Source: Pseudomonas sp. JUb42
GTDB lineage: Bacteria; Pseudomonadota; Gammaproteobacteria; Pseudomonadales; Pseudomonadaceae
Length of the DNA stretch: 64,000 nt
Assembly (NCBI RefSeq): GCF_024807945.1
Contig: NZ_JANUFD010000015.1
Span: 1 to 64,000, forward strand
Reading direction: 5' to 3'
The position numbers and the translations under genes are program-made. The notes beneath the pieces were generated by a model. It saw nothing but the letters and a program-made list of their open reading frames with translations, had not been told where the DNA came from and ran no database searches. Shown in pieces: positions 52,922-62,416 of this stretch (positions are counted from its first letter, which is position 1; each line of letters starts with the position of its first letter).

Positions 52922-55117
52922 ATGGCGGCCTCAACTTATCTGGATCAGGTACAGCAACTCTATGTCGCGTACTTCGGCCGCCCCGCCGATCCGTTCGGAC
53001 AGCGCTTCTGGGCACAAGTGATTGATGATGCCAATGGCAGCATTGCCTCCGTGATTGCGGGTTTTTCAGCCTCTGCAGAGTCGCTTGCCTTATATGGCAA
53101 TTCGACTCCTGCACAAAAAGTGCTGGCGATCTACCAGAACGTATTCGGTCGCGCACCCGAGTCCGCAGGCCTGGCCTACTGGGTGGCGCAAATCGACTCG
53201 GGCAGCGTGTCTCAGGCCCAGGCGGCATGGACGATCCAGCAATCTGCCGGCCCCGGCGACGCCACTACTGTGAACAATCGGCTTATCGCCGCTAACGCGT
53301 TTACTGCACAAATCGACACACCTGCTGAAATGGCGGGTTACAACGGGTCGCCAGCCGCCGCCTTGGGGAGGGCTTATTTGAGCAAGGTCGACGCTACCTA
53401 CGCGTCTATTGCCAACGTGGCAACGGATTCGGCCACCGCCGTGGCCACGGCTACCGGTAACGCGACCGTCGCGCCTGTCACCCCCGCTGCGCCGGTGTTT
53501 GGCGTCCTCAAAGATGCCAATAGCGTTGTTACGTTTACCAACCCAGGCACCCAGGTCAACATTACTGAGGCGGCAGGTGTCTACACCTTTACCAGCAGTG
53601 GCGGTATGGTCGGCACCGCAACGGTCTCCGGCGCTGTTGCCGCGTTTACTGCGCCGGTAACCACGACGCTGATAACCAGCAGTGCTACAGCATCGGGCAG
53701 AACCTTTGCCGGTAGCGGGAAGCTTGTACTGACTGATAACGGTTCTATGGCCGCTACAACCCTCAATGGCATTGATACGGCAACAGTTGGTTTGCTGGTC
53801 GCTACGGATGTAAGCCTTATCACGGGTACGGCTGCTGATATCGCAACGGTAGCCAGCGCCAGCGGTATCAGTACCAACGATACGTTTGCCGTGACAATCC
53901 TCGATTCGTTGACCGGCGCCAGCGGCGTTACCAGCCTTAACGTTATCGACAACAAGACCAGCACGGCCATTACGGCAACGCTTGCCGGCACGATGGAGCA
54001 ACTGAAATTACTCAACACCAATGGGGTTGCTGACGCCAACGCTTATAGCCTGACCGTCTCGGACAGTTCGGCTGCCGCAAGCGATTTAGCCCTGCTGGAT
54101 CAGAAGACTTCGGTCGCTGTTGTTGCAACGTCGATCACCAACATTACCGGTACATCCGCAGACGTTCTAAGTGTTGCCAATGCAGTAAGCATCACCAAAG
54201 CCGTCGGCTTCAATACCACGCTGTCCGGTGCATTCACTGTCTCCGATATCAACAGCCTGGGTGCGCTAAATCCCTCGGGCAGCATCACCTATAACATTGG
54301 GTCGCTGGGCGGCACGACTGACTTTACCGGCGTGACGCGGGGGCTGATCATCAACGGCGGCTCGGGGGTCGATAACATTATCGGCGGTTCGGGTAACGAC
54401 ACCTTGAATGGCGGGGCAGGCGATACCTTGTTCGGAGGGGCGGGCAATGACACCTTCAATGTAACGGCAGGTACCGTCACTATTAGCGATCTGTCGGGCA
54501 GTGATGTTGTGCGCGTGAGTGTCGGCGCTACGGCGATCGCTGACAACGTCACGAGTTTTACGGCCAGCTCAGCAACTACCAACTCAGGAACAGCGACGTT
54601 GAATGCAGTAACAACGGGCGCGACAATCGATCTGAGCAAGGCGACCGGTAGTAAGGGCTTCACGATTGTCGGTGGCGCCGGGGACGATATCATCACGGGT
54701 ACGTCCAATAGCGACGTTATCATCAGTGGCGGTGGGGCGGACACCCTATCCGGTTTTTCTGGCGCCGACAGGTTCGTGATACCCACCAATGCCGCGGGCC
54801 CGATTACAGCGTCCTCAACGTACACAACGATCACTGACTTTAATAAACCGGGTGACGCTGACACCATCTCGTTTGGTGCCGGGTTGAAGTGGATGGGCGG
54901 CATGGGCGCTAATTATGCATCGTTTGCAGATTTGCTGGCGGACGTGAATGCTAACTCGGGGCCCGGCAAGATTTTCAACGCCGCAGGGGTTATCGAGGGT
55001 GTCGTGGGCAGTGATACCTTTTTACTGGTCGAATACGGCGTGACACCCGGTATTGATCAAGTGGTAAAACTCATAGGCCTCCCTCCCATAACTTTTACTA
55101 ACACCATCGTGCCTTGA
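52922..55117 (+). CDS. Large secreted RTX/DUF4214 protein, S-layer-like
   Basis: A 731-residue protein, Gly/Ala/Thr/Ser-rich. The N-terminus (about 1-150) is DUF4214-like with YVAYFGRPADPFGQRFW and NVFGRAPESAGLAYWVAQID, as in proteins related to alphaproteobacterial S-layer proteins. A long low-complexity Thr/Ala/Val region (about 180-480) follows, then RTX repeats (GGSGVDNIIGGSGNDTLNGG, then GGAGNDTF, and further GGAGDDIITG and GGGADTLSGF). The C-terminus (about 640-731) has TTITDFNKPGDADTISFG, typical of type I secretion substrates. No signal peptide and no cysteine were seen. The ATG at 52922 is preceded by AAGGAG. No dedicated exporter lies adjacent. Confidence 0.88.
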   Translation: MAASTYLDQVQQLYVAYFGRPADPFGQRFWAQVIDDANGSIASVIAGFSASAESLALYGNSTPAQKVLAIYQNVFGRAPESAGLAYWVAQIDSGSVSQAQAAWTIQQSAGPGDATTVNNRLIAANAFTAQIDTPAEMAGYNGSPAAALGRAYLSKVDATYASIANVATDSATAVATATGNATVAPVTPAAPVFGVLKDANSVVTFTNPGTQVNITEAAGVYTFTSSGGMVGTATVSGAVAAFTAPVTTTLITSSATASGRTFAGSGKLVLTDNGSMAATTLNGIDTATVGLLVATDVSLITGTAADIATVASASGISTNDTFAVTILDSLTGASGVTSLNVIDNKTSTAITATLAGTMEQLKLLNTNGVADANAYSLTVSDSSAAASDLALLDQKTSVAVVATSITNITGTSADVLSVANAVSITKAVGFNTTLSGAFTVSDINSLGALNPSGSITYNIGSLGGTTDFTGVTRGLIINGGSGVDNIIGGSGNDTLNGGAGDTLFGGAGNDTFNVTAGTVTISDLSGSDVVRVSVGATAIADNVTSFTASSATTNSGTATLNAVTTGATIDLSKATGSKGFTIVGGAGDDIITGTSNSDVIISGGGADTLSGFSGADRFVIPTNAAGPITASSTYTTITDFNKPGDADTISFGAGLKWMGGMGANYASFADLLADVNANSGPGKIFNAAGVIEGVVGSDTFLLVEYGVTPGIDQVVKLIGLPPITFTNTIVP

Positions 55118-55313
55118 GTTGGATCCTCAATTGCGGCGGCCATTGTAGGGTCGGCAGGGCGACCTAAATAGGCGATATAGAGCTTTTGTACCTGATCCAT
55201 TTAAGATGAAACGGCCATCTCTCGGCATCCTGAACGAGCCGTAAATTTGAAGGCAAACCCCGACTTCCAAGTTGAGCGACAGCACTGCGGGCAATGAACC
55301 TGTAGCGCTCAAC

Positions 55314-55766
55314 TCAAACCCCGCCCTTGAGGAAGCGTCGCTGATGATCCGGAGTCGGCAACAGGCAAACATCGTATTTGCCAAACAGGCGATAACGGTT
55401 GAGTGCGATGCGGTCGTATGCCCAGTCTCGAAACCACCGCGGAAAAACACGCAGCAGTCGCAGCATTGGCCACGCTGCCGGTAACAGCGCTACCACTTCG
55501 AAGAACGCCTCTGATCGCACCCAGTAATGCCGGTCGCGAATGACCGCCATGGTATCGAAAGCATCCACCGGTAACCCTGCCCAGGCCAGCAAGGCTTGCC
55601 CTTCGGGTGACTGCACGCTGGCCAGGCGGATGCGATGATGACGGTCATGCCGGATCAGACATTTCGCCCAGCCGTTGCACAGTTTGCAGACCCCGTCGAA
55701 CAGCACCACGGTTTCACCGGTTGCCAGCAGCGGCGCGGGGGTAGGGCGGATCAGAGAGGCGGGCAT
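55314..55766 (-). CDS. DCC-family thiol-disulfide oxidoreductase-like protein (DUF393)
   Basis: A 150-residue protein with the defining FDGVCKLCNGWAKCLIRHD motif (CxxC near residues 26-29) and a C-terminal part with LPAAWPMLRLLRVFPRWFRD and AYDRIALNRYRLFG. DCC proteins resemble thioredoxins, but the redox substrate is not known. Monocistronic on the minus strand. Confidence 0.92.
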   Translation of the reverse strand: MPASLIRPTPAPLLATGETVVLFDGVCKLCNGWAKCLIRHDRHHRIRLASVQSPEGQALLAWAGLPVDAFDTMAVIRDRHYWVRSEAFFEVVALLPAAWPMLRLLRVFPRWFRDWAYDRIALNRYRLFGKYDVCLLPTPDHQRRFLKGGV

Positions 55767-56025
55767 TGCAGGGTTCTCTGTGGGCGGCTATGTGAGGCAT
55801 TGTAGGGCGCGGAGGCGTCGAGTTGCCAGTGACGGCCGGCGGCGATGGCTCATTGCACCTCAGCTGTTTCCTCGTCGACGTAGCGGGCGAATGAAATCAG
55901 AGAATGGTTGTCGCATTGTTGGCAACTGACGGAGTTGCGCAAGACGAGATCCCCAGCGCTTGCATCGGCTACACAAACGTCGGTATATCCGTCTGACCTT
56001 CCCCCCATCGATACGGAATCCCTCC

Positions 56026-56388
56026 ATGTATCTGCGTTCAAGCCTGTTGTGCCTGTGCCTGTTCAGCGGTGTGAGCCAGGCCGCTGTTAACTGTTCTGCC
56101 TTGGCGGAAAAGATCTCGGGCACGGTGCCTGAGTTTCATCCGGCCTTGCAAGGCGAGGTGATTGGCACTGGGCGTGTGCATTTCCATTTAGCGCCGGATG
56201 ACGCCTGTGCCAACAAGAAGATCTTCGTCGTTCCAGGTGATGCCGTCACCATTTACTCCATTCTTGAAGACCAGTCATGGCTGGAAGTGAACTTCGTCGC
56301 CAAGGATGGTGAGGACTATACCGGGTGGGTAAAGGCAGACCGGATCAAGAAGGGTGTGCCTTATGGGGCGCCGCCTGACGGGGAATGA
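56026..56388 (+). CDS. Secreted protein, possible SH3-like fold
   Basis: A 120-residue protein with a signal peptide (MYLRSSLLCLCLFSGVSQA, cleavage before AVNC). The mature part has two Cys (positions in NCSALAEK and DDACANKK) and a C-terminal stretch VTIYSILEDQSWLEVNFVAK then GWVKADRIKKG that resembles bacterial SH3 domains. Function unknown; a periplasmic location is expected. Start at 56026 selected because it alone yields the signal peptide. Confidence 0.75.
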   Translation: MYLRSSLLCLCLFSGVSQAAVNCSALAEKISGTVPEFHPALQGEVIGTGRVHFHLAPDDACANKKIFVVPGDAVTIYSILEDQSWLEVNFVAKDGEDYTGWVKADRIKKGVPYGAPPDGE

Positions 56389-56456
56389 TGCGGCGGCGAT
56401 AGAGCCTGAGGCTCCATCGCATGGCTACGGCGGGCATTCATCACGAGGCCGGCGCT

Positions 56457-57161
56457 TCAGTCGCCATTGTCCTCGGGCTTGAGGCCCATCGAGTATTCCT
56501 CAATATCCTCGCCATTGACCCATCCGGTGGCACAGTCGCCCGCGTAGTGCCCATCCTGTTCAAGCGTGCATGGGGTGCCGCTAACCGGGCGTTTCCATTC
56601 GATTTTCGCGTCGGCGCCCTCGCACAGTTCGTTACCTTTGCAGAGCTTCACGGTGCGGGTCGGCACAGCCATGACCAGTGCGCGCACCAGGACCCCTTCC
56701 TTGCGTTGCATACCTAGCAGGCAGAGCAACTGGTTCACGCCGACGTGTGCGACGGGTTTGCCCGCAGACGGCTTGAAGCTGTCTTCGAGCGTGACACCGT
56801 TGTCCGCGCCAACGGCGCCGAATGACATGTTCGATGTGCAGTCGTCACCGGCATCGATCGCCGTGCCATCGATGGTGCAGGCGGTATTGCCATGCGTGTC
56901 GTCGGCGCAGGCCACCACAGAAGCGGGTGACGATACCTGTAGCAGGGTCTGCAGGGCGTGCGCATTGCCTGGCGCGGCTGAAGCTGTTGACGTCATCAGT
57001 AGCAAAGCTGCGGCCAGCAGCCATCCAGAGGCGCTCGAGCTCAGAAATCCTGTGGGCGATGCGGCTTGGGCAAGTGAAAGCTTTTCGGACGCGCTGGTCT
57101 TGCGGGCGTTCTTGGTGAACGAGGGATAGATCCGGGCGATGAACTGTTGCGGTGTCGACAT
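56457..57161 (-). CDS. Exported cysteine-rich hypothetical protein
   Basis: A 234-residue protein. About 45 polar residues precede a hydrophobic segment (SGWLLAAALLLMTSTASAAP, about 45-63) that could be a late signal peptide or a membrane anchor. The exported part contains eight cysteines (VACADD, TACTID, DDCTSN, LLCLLG, KLCKGN, ELCEGA, TPCTLE, GDCATG), probably forming disulfides. It lies immediately downstream of the start region of nothing else; the ABC exporter at 57273 is upstream-neighbouring on the same strand and transcribed separately. No family recognised. Confidence 0.7.
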   Translation of the reverse strand: MSTPQQFIARIYPSFTKNARKTSASEKLSLAQAASPTGFLSSSASGWLLAAALLLMTSTASAAPGNAHALQTLLQVSSPASVVACADDTHGNTACTIDGTAIDAGDDCTSNMSFGAVGADNGVTLEDSFKPSAGKPVAHVGVNQLLCLLGMQRKEGVLVRALVMAVPTRTVKLCKGNELCEGADAKIEWKRPVSGTPCTLEQDGHYAGDCATGWVNGEDIEEYSMGLKPEDNGD

Positions 57162-57272
57162 TACCTTGCTCCTTGGGTACGGCGATCAGCGGGCGTGCAG
57201 GCGGCCTGGCGGTGTAGTGTTGCCTTACCGCCACACACGTCCTGGATCAGCTGGTTGGTCGAATAAGCGAAG

Positions 57273-59126
57273 CTATTCCATGGCCTCAGCCACGCCTTGA
57301 TCTTCACCGAGAAACCCGCCGCTCTGGTGATGCCACAGGCGCGCATAGATGCCGTTCCTGGCGAGCAATTCGCTGTGGGTGCCTTGTTCGATAATGCGTC
57401 CGTCATCCATGACGATAAGCCGGTCCATGGCCGCAATCGTGGACAGGCGATGGGCGATGGCAATCACTGTCTTGCCTTGCATCATTTCATCAAGGCTCTC
57501 CTGAATGGCCACTTCGACCTCTGAGTCCAGCGCGCTGGTGGCCTCGTCAAGCAGCAGGATCGGCGCGTTCTTGAGCATTACCCGGGCAATGGCGATACGC
57601 TGGCGCTGGCCGCCCGACAGCTTGATACCACGCTCACCTACCAGCGTGTCATAGCCGGTGTGGCCTTGCTTGTCGCTCAGTTGGCTGATGAACCGATCGG
57701 CCTGGGCATCGGCCGCTGCTTGATGAATTTGTTCGTCGGTTGCATCCGGGCGGCCATAGGCGATGTTGTCGCGAATGGAGCGGTGCAGCAGGGAAGTATC
57801 CTGAGTGACCATGCCGATGACACTGCGCAGGCTGTCCTGGGTGACGTGCGCGATGTTTTGCCCGTCGATGCGGATTTCGCCCTTGTCCACGTCATAGAAG
57901 CGCAGCAGCAGGTTGATGAGCGTGGATTTACCGGCGCCGGAGCGGCCCACCAAACCGATTTTTTCGCCTGGGCGGATGCTCAGGCTCAGGCTGTCGAGCA
58001 CCTGGCGTTCGCCATTGTAATTGAAGCTCACATTGTCGAAGGTCACCGCGCCACCGTTGGTAAGCAGCACGCCAGCATCCGGCGCATCCTGCACCTTGGG
58101 GCCGCGTGTCAGCGTCTCCATGCCATCCTGGACCGTGCCGATGTTCTCGAACAGCGAGGTCATCTGCCACATGATCCAGTGCGACATGCCATTGATGCGC
58201 AACGCCATGGCGGTAATCGCCGCCACCGCACCCGTGCCGACTTCGCCCTGATGCCACAGCCACAGGGCATAACCGCCCGCACCCATGATCAAGGCCACCA
58301 CCAGTGCCTGGTTGACGATCTCGAACTGGCTGACCAGGCGCATCTGGCGAAAGCCGGTGTGCTTGAAATCCTCCATGGCAGCGCGGGCAAAGTGCGCTTC
58401 ACGCTTGGAGTGGGAGAACAGCTTCACCGTGGTGATATTGGTGTAGGCATCCGAGATACGCCCGGTCATCGATGACCGCGCATTGGCCTGTTCCTGCCCG
58501 ACTTTGCCCAGTCGCGGCACGAAATACGCCATGGCCAGGCCAAACAGTGCTACCCAGGCAAGGAAAGGCAGCATCAGCTTCAAGTCGAAGCCGCCGGCCA
58601 GTGCAATGATCGCGATGAAGTACACCCCGATCCCGAGGGCGATCTCGATAATGGTAAACAGCACTTCGCGCACGGACAGCGCCGTCTGCATCACCTTGGT
58701 GGTGACCCGGCCGGAGAACTCATCGGAGAAGAACGAAAGGCTCTGGCGCAGCATGAGCCGATGGAAGTCCCAGCGCAGCCGCAGCGGCAGGTTAATCGCC
58801 AGTACCTGGTGCTGCACCATCGTACGCAACGCGACCAGCCCGATGCTGGTCAGCAATACGATGCCGATGCCCCACAGCACGCGACTTTCCTGCGCAGCGC
58901 CATCACCGCCGGCCTGCCAGGTCGATAGCAGGTCCACGACCTGCCCAAGAAAAGAAAACAGCCAGGCTTCGTAGATCGACACGCCGCCAGCGAGTAGCGC
59001 GAGGGCAAGCACGTAACCACGGGCGCCCCGCGTGCAGGCCCAGAGAAATCGCGCCAGACCGTCGGGCGGCGGCGGTACTTCGTCAGGCGGGAAGGGGTCG
59101 AGCCATTGTTCAAACTTGCCAAGCAT
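57273..59126 (-). CDS. ABC exporter, fused permease and ATP-binding domains (MsbA/MdlB-like)
   Basis: A 617-residue half-size exporter. The membrane domain spans roughly 35-340. The ATPase has Walker A VGRSGAGKSTLINLL near 420, signature KLSGGQRQRIAIARVMLKN near 525 and Walker B LLLDEATSALDSE. The start at 59126 has GGAGATCACT just upstream; the longer frame from 59165 lacks this. It stands alone; cargo may be lipid or drug-like. It is not closely similar in its N-terminus to the exporter at 47774. Confidence 0.92.
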   Translation of the reverse strand: MLGKFEQWLDPFPPDEVPPPPDGLARFLWACTRGARGYVLALALLAGGVSIYEAWLFSFLGQVVDLLSTWQAGGDGAAQESRVLWGIGIVLLTSIGLVALRTMVQHQVLAINLPLRLRWDFHRLMLRQSLSFFSDEFSGRVTTKVMQTALSVREVLFTIIEIALGIGVYFIAIIALAGGFDLKLMLPFLAWVALFGLAMAYFVPRLGKVGQEQANARSSMTGRISDAYTNITTVKLFSHSKREAHFARAAMEDFKHTGFRQMRLVSQFEIVNQALVVALIMGAGGYALWLWHQGEVGTGAVAAITAMALRINGMSHWIMWQMTSLFENIGTVQDGMETLTRGPKVQDAPDAGVLLTNGGAVTFDNVSFNYNGERQVLDSLSLSIRPGEKIGLVGRSGAGKSTLINLLLRFYDVDKGEIRIDGQNIAHVTQDSLRSVIGMVTQDTSLLHRSIRDNIAYGRPDATDEQIHQAAADAQADRFISQLSDKQGHTGYDTLVGERGIKLSGGQRQRIAIARVMLKNAPILLLDEATSALDSEVEVAIQESLDEMMQGKTVIAIAHRLSTIAAMDRLIVMDDGRIIEQGTHSELLARNGIYARLWHHQSGGFLGEDQGVAEAME

Positions 59127-59339
59127 AGTGATCTCCAAAACGATCCAGTGAGGAGATTCTGACATTTATAGATTGCTTGAAGGGTTTTTCAGGTAGTCAA
59201 GCTGCTGCTGTCACCCCTGTTCTTGAGCCTCCTTTTACTCAAATCGCGCAAGGCGTCACCTTTGCGAAACGGTCCAGGAGAGCCTGGGACGCTTTCGACC
59301 CGAAGCGAGCATGTGCGCTGCTCGCTGGCCTGGCAGTGC

Positions 59340-60242
59340 CTACCGCATCACCTGCGCCGTTGGGTTACCGAAAAAACCGGCCGATTGCGCGAAATCAACG
59401 AATCTTCTGTTCGCTAAAGACAGATATTCGTTGGCTCTCCAGCACAATCTAAAACTCATCACCTGTGCGGGTTTGAACGGTATCCCGACAATGCCTGACT
59501 CGCTTTGCTGCACAGAGCGCAGCAGCGTAGAAATACCCATGCCGTCGTAAGTTGCCTTGGAGACCAGCGAGACAAAGTTGCTTTGCAGCGCAATGCGATA
59601 GCTGACCCCTGCGGCTTCGCAAAACGAGTCCAATAAAAAACGCTGCAAAAACGATTGATCGAACACGACCATTTCTGCGTCCTGCAAGTGGTGTGGTTCC
59701 AGAAAAGGCTCGCCGGCCAACGCGTGATCCGGTGTCATGCACAGCACCATTTCATCGGTGCCCAACAGGACTGAATCCCAGGCACTGCCGACCCGTCGAG
59801 CCTCCAGCAGGGCGACGTCGATTTCGCGATTCTCCAGCAACCGGCCGATCTCATCGGCGCTCCCTTCAATCACGGTCATGGTGATGCCTGGGTATTCCTG
59901 ACGAAAGCCGCCCAGCAACAGCGGAATATATTTGATGCCGAACATCGGCGGTACACCGAGCTTTATTTCGCCGCTGATCAGTTGCGACATGTCACGCAGT
60001 TCCTGCCGGGCCATGTCCAGTTCCAGCAGTGCTGTTTCAACTCGCCTGAGAAAGCACTGCCCTTCAGCCGTTACCGTGATTTGCCTGGCAGCACGGTTGA
60101 ACAGTACGACCCCCAACTCTTCTTCAAGCCGGGTAACCGCCATGCTCAGAGCAGGCTGAGCGATGTGCAGGGTCTGTGCGGCCTTGGTGAAACTGCCTTG
60201 GCGTGCAATTTCGACGCAGCATTTCAACGCTTTCAGATTCAT
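59340..60242 (-). CDS. LysR-family transcriptional regulator
   Basis: A 300-residue regulator with HTH SFTKAAQTLHIAQPALSMAV and effector-domain opening GEIKLGVPPMFGIKYIPLLL, similar to the CynR/CatM-like branch. Divergent from the dehydrogenase/hydratase operon that begins at 60403, with an AT-rich 160-bp gap containing LysR-like ATCACTAACAACTCATCAC and ATTGTGATGA sequences. It probably activates that operon in response to its substrate. Confidence 0.93.
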   Translation of the reverse strand: MNLKALKCCVEIARQGSFTKAAQTLHIAQPALSMAVTRLEEELGVVLFNRAARQITVTAEGQCFLRRVETALLELDMARQELRDMSQLISGEIKLGVPPMFGIKYIPLLLGGFRQEYPGITMTVIEGSADEIGRLLENREIDVALLEARRVGSAWDSVLLGTDEMVLCMTPDHALAGEPFLEPHHLQDAEMVVFDQSFLQRFLLDSFCEAAGVSYRIALQSNFVSLVSKATYDGMGISTLLRSVQQSESGIVGIPFKPAQVMSFRLCWRANEYLSLANRRFVDFAQSAGFFGNPTAQVMR

Positions 60243-60402
60243 CGGCAATCGCCCTGGTGATCACTAACAACTCATCACAAATTGTGATGAAAATGATCAT
60301 AACAATATATTTCACATATCTGACAAGCGTTTCTAGTATGGCGGCACAACATCAAATATCACCGGCGTTTGAGCGCACATGAACGGTCAGGACACAGCTC
60401 AT

Positions 60403-61296
60403 ATGAAGATTGCATTCGTTGGTCTGGGGCAGATGGGCCGGCCCATGGCGACCAATTTGCTGCGCGTTTGCCCGGGCCTGTTGGTGAGCACACCCAGTGG
60501 TCGGGGTTATCCAGAGCTTGAGGCGCTGGGCGCTGTACCTACTGATGATCGTCGGGCGTTGGCGAGCAGCGATATCGTCTTCCTGTCATTGCCGAACGAA
60601 GAGGTCGTCGAGGTCTTTTTATTCGGGGTCGAGGGTATCGCCCAATGGATGCGGCCCGGCAGCACCGTCGTCGACACCAGCACCATTGGTTACACGCAGA
60701 CAATCGAGCTGACCGGGCGCCTGGCCGCCAGGGATATCCGCTTTATGGACGCGCCGGTTTCCGGGATGGAGGCGCGCGCGGTCGAGGGCACACTTACGGC
60801 CATGTGCGGCGGCAGTGAACAGGTATTCGATGACATTGCGCCTTACCTGCGATCCATGGCTTCAACGCTCTTGCATATGGGCACCAACGGCACCGGGCAA
60901 CTGGCCAAGCTGATCAATCAACTGCTGTTTGATATCAATTGCGCTGCGCTCGCCGAGATTCTGCCGATGGCGGTAAAGCTCGGTCTTGATGCCGAAAAGG
61001 TTGCTGCGATTGTCAACAGCGGGACAGGGCGCAGTTACGCCTCGGAGTTTTTCCTGCCGCATATCCTCGCCGACCGGTTCGGCAACGGCTATCCCATGAA
61101 ACACGCCTACAAGGACCTCGTCAGCGGTGCGCAACTGAGTACCGGGCTGTGTATTCCCCTGCCGATGCTGGCGGCCGCCACCGCAACCTACCAAACGGCG
61201 TTATTGCAAGGCCATGGCGACAGCGACAAGGGCGCAATGATCAAGGTCTATGAGCACCTGCTGGGCGTCAGCTTCCGCGCTCATCCTGCGCCGTAA
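60403..61296 (+). CDS. NAD(P)-dependent hydroxyacid dehydrogenase (HIBADH family)
   Basis: A 297-residue beta-hydroxyacid dehydrogenase. Cofactor motif FVGLGQMGRPMA near residue 5, substrate motif DAPVSGMEARAVEGTLTAMC near 117, and catalytic Lys in GTGQLAKLINQLLF near 170. Related to tartronate semialdehyde reductase and 3-hydroxyisobutyrate dehydrogenase. First gene of the last catabolic operon. A start at 60379 (ATG) is possible; 60403 fits the usual MKIAFVG start. Confidence 0.92.
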   Translation: MKIAFVGLGQMGRPMATNLLRVCPGLLVSTPSGRGYPELEALGAVPTDDRRALASSDIVFLSLPNEEVVEVFLFGVEGIAQWMRPGSTVVDTSTIGYTQTIELTGRLAARDIRFMDAPVSGMEARAVEGTLTAMCGGSEQVFDDIAPYLRSMASTLLHMGTNGTGQLAKLINQLLFDINCAALAEILPMAVKLGLDAEKVAAIVNSGTGRSYASEFFLPHILADRFGNGYPMKHAYKDLVSGAQLSTGLCIPLPMLAAATATYQTALLQGHGDSDKGAMIKVYEHLLGVSFRAHPAP

Positions 61297-61349
61297 TTGG
61301 TTGCGCAGCTGCTTTTTGATAATCCGATTCAGTCATCAGAGCATTCATT

Positions 61350-62402
61350 GTGACCTCATCATTTGCGCAAAAAATACCGGCGACGCTGATCCCTGGGGAC
61401 GGCATCGGGCCTGAAGTCGTCGAGGCAACAGTGCTGGCGCTGGACGCCTTGGGCAGCCCGTTCGACTGGGATATCCAACCGGCCGGGATGGCGGGCGTGG
61501 AGGCGCTGGGTGATCCGCTGCCTGCCATTACCATTGCCAGCATTCGCCAGCGCAAGCTGGCGCTGAAGGGGCCTTTGACAACGCCGGTTGGCGAGGGCTT
61601 TCGTTCATCCAATGTGCGGCTGCGCGAGACCTTCGAATTATTCGGCAATGTGCGCCCCGCCAAGACGCTTGTGCCGGGGCGTTATGAAGACATCGACCTG
61701 GTACTCATCCGGGAAAATCTCGCCGGCTTTTACGTCGCCAACGAATACTACATCCAGGTCGGCAACGATCCACGCGCGGTGGCTGTTGCCAGTGGCATGA
61801 ATACCCGTGAAGGCAGCGAAAGAATCGCCCGCTTTGCCTTCGAGTACGCGCTCAAGAACGGTCGCAAGAAAATCACCGTCGTCCATAAAGCCAACATCCT
61901 CAAGGCGCTGACAGGGTTATTTCTGGAAGCGGCTCGCGATGTGGCAAAAGAGTACGAAGGACGGGTCGAGCTGGATGACATGATCGTCGATGCCTGCGCC
62001 ATGCAACTGGTCCTCAACCCATGGCGCTTCGACATGCTGCTTTGCTCCAATCTGTTTGGCGACATCCTCTCTGACCAACTGGCGGGGCTGGTAGGAGGGC
62101 TAGGTATGGCGCCAGGTTCGAACTTCGGTACCGACACAGCGATATTCGAGGCCGTACATGGTTCTGCACCGGATATCGCGGGCAAGGGCATCGCCAACCC
62201 GATTTCCCTGATGCTCGCCGCAGCGATGATGCTCGCCGCAGCGATGATGCTGGCCCATGTCGGCCTGATCGAAAAGGCTGAGCGGCTGCGCAGCGCGATC
62301 GATCAGACACTCAATATCGACGGCGTTCGAACACGCGACCTCAAAGGCGCGGCATCCACCCTCGAATTCGCCAATGCCGTTTGTGCACGGCTACGAGCCT
62401 GA
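61350..62402 (+). CDS. Isocitrate/isopropylmalate dehydrogenase-family oxidoreductase
   Basis: A 350-residue enzyme starting at a GTG. Family motifs are IPGDGIGPEVVEA near 15, substrate Arg-rich RSSNVRLRETFELFGNVRP near 90, and the metal-binding DACAMQLV and NLFGDILSDQLAGLVGGLG segments. It may act on tartrate, homoisocitrate or a related hydroxy acid. Unusual: residues about 285-300 read LMLAAAMMLAAAMMLAH because an 18-bp unit is duplicated in tandem (about 62212-62247), adding six residues in a conserved helix after the GSAPDIAGKGIANP motif. Confidence 0.9.
   Translation: MTSSFAQKIPATLIPGDGIGPEVVEATVLALDALGSPFDWDIQPAGMAGVEALGDPLPAITIASIRQRKLALKGPLTTPVGEGFRSSNVRLRETFELFGNVRPAKTLVPGRYEDIDLVLIRENLAGFYVANEYYIQVGNDPRAVAVASGMNTREGSERIARFAFEYALKNGRKKITVVHKANILKALTGLFLEAARDVAKEYEGRVELDDMIVDACAMQLVLNPWRFDMLLCSNLFGDILSDQLAGLVGGLGMAPGSNFGTDTAIFEAVHGSAPDIAGKGIANPISLMLAAAMMLAAAMMLAHVGLIEKAERLRSAIDQTLNIDGVRTRDLKGAASTLEFANAVCARLRA
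62212..62247 (+). repeat. In-frame tandem duplication (2 x 18 bp)
   Basis: The unit ATGCTCGCCGCAGCGATG occurs twice in a row inside the isocitrate/isopropylmalate-type dehydrogenase gene. Families of this type normally have one copy of the encoded motif (LxSAAMML). It probably arose by slippage. Confidence 0.85.
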
Positions 62403-62416
62403 TACCGGAGATGAAC

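Noticed and set aside
53090..54001. Long open frames antisense to the RTX/DUF4214 gene
   Set aside because: Low-complexity, GC-biased coding on the plus strand leaves the other strand open; the translations have no fold-like pattern.
56397..56420. Short GC-rich hairpin between convergent genes
   Set aside because: The stem is broken by mismatches and has no T tract, so it was not called a terminator.
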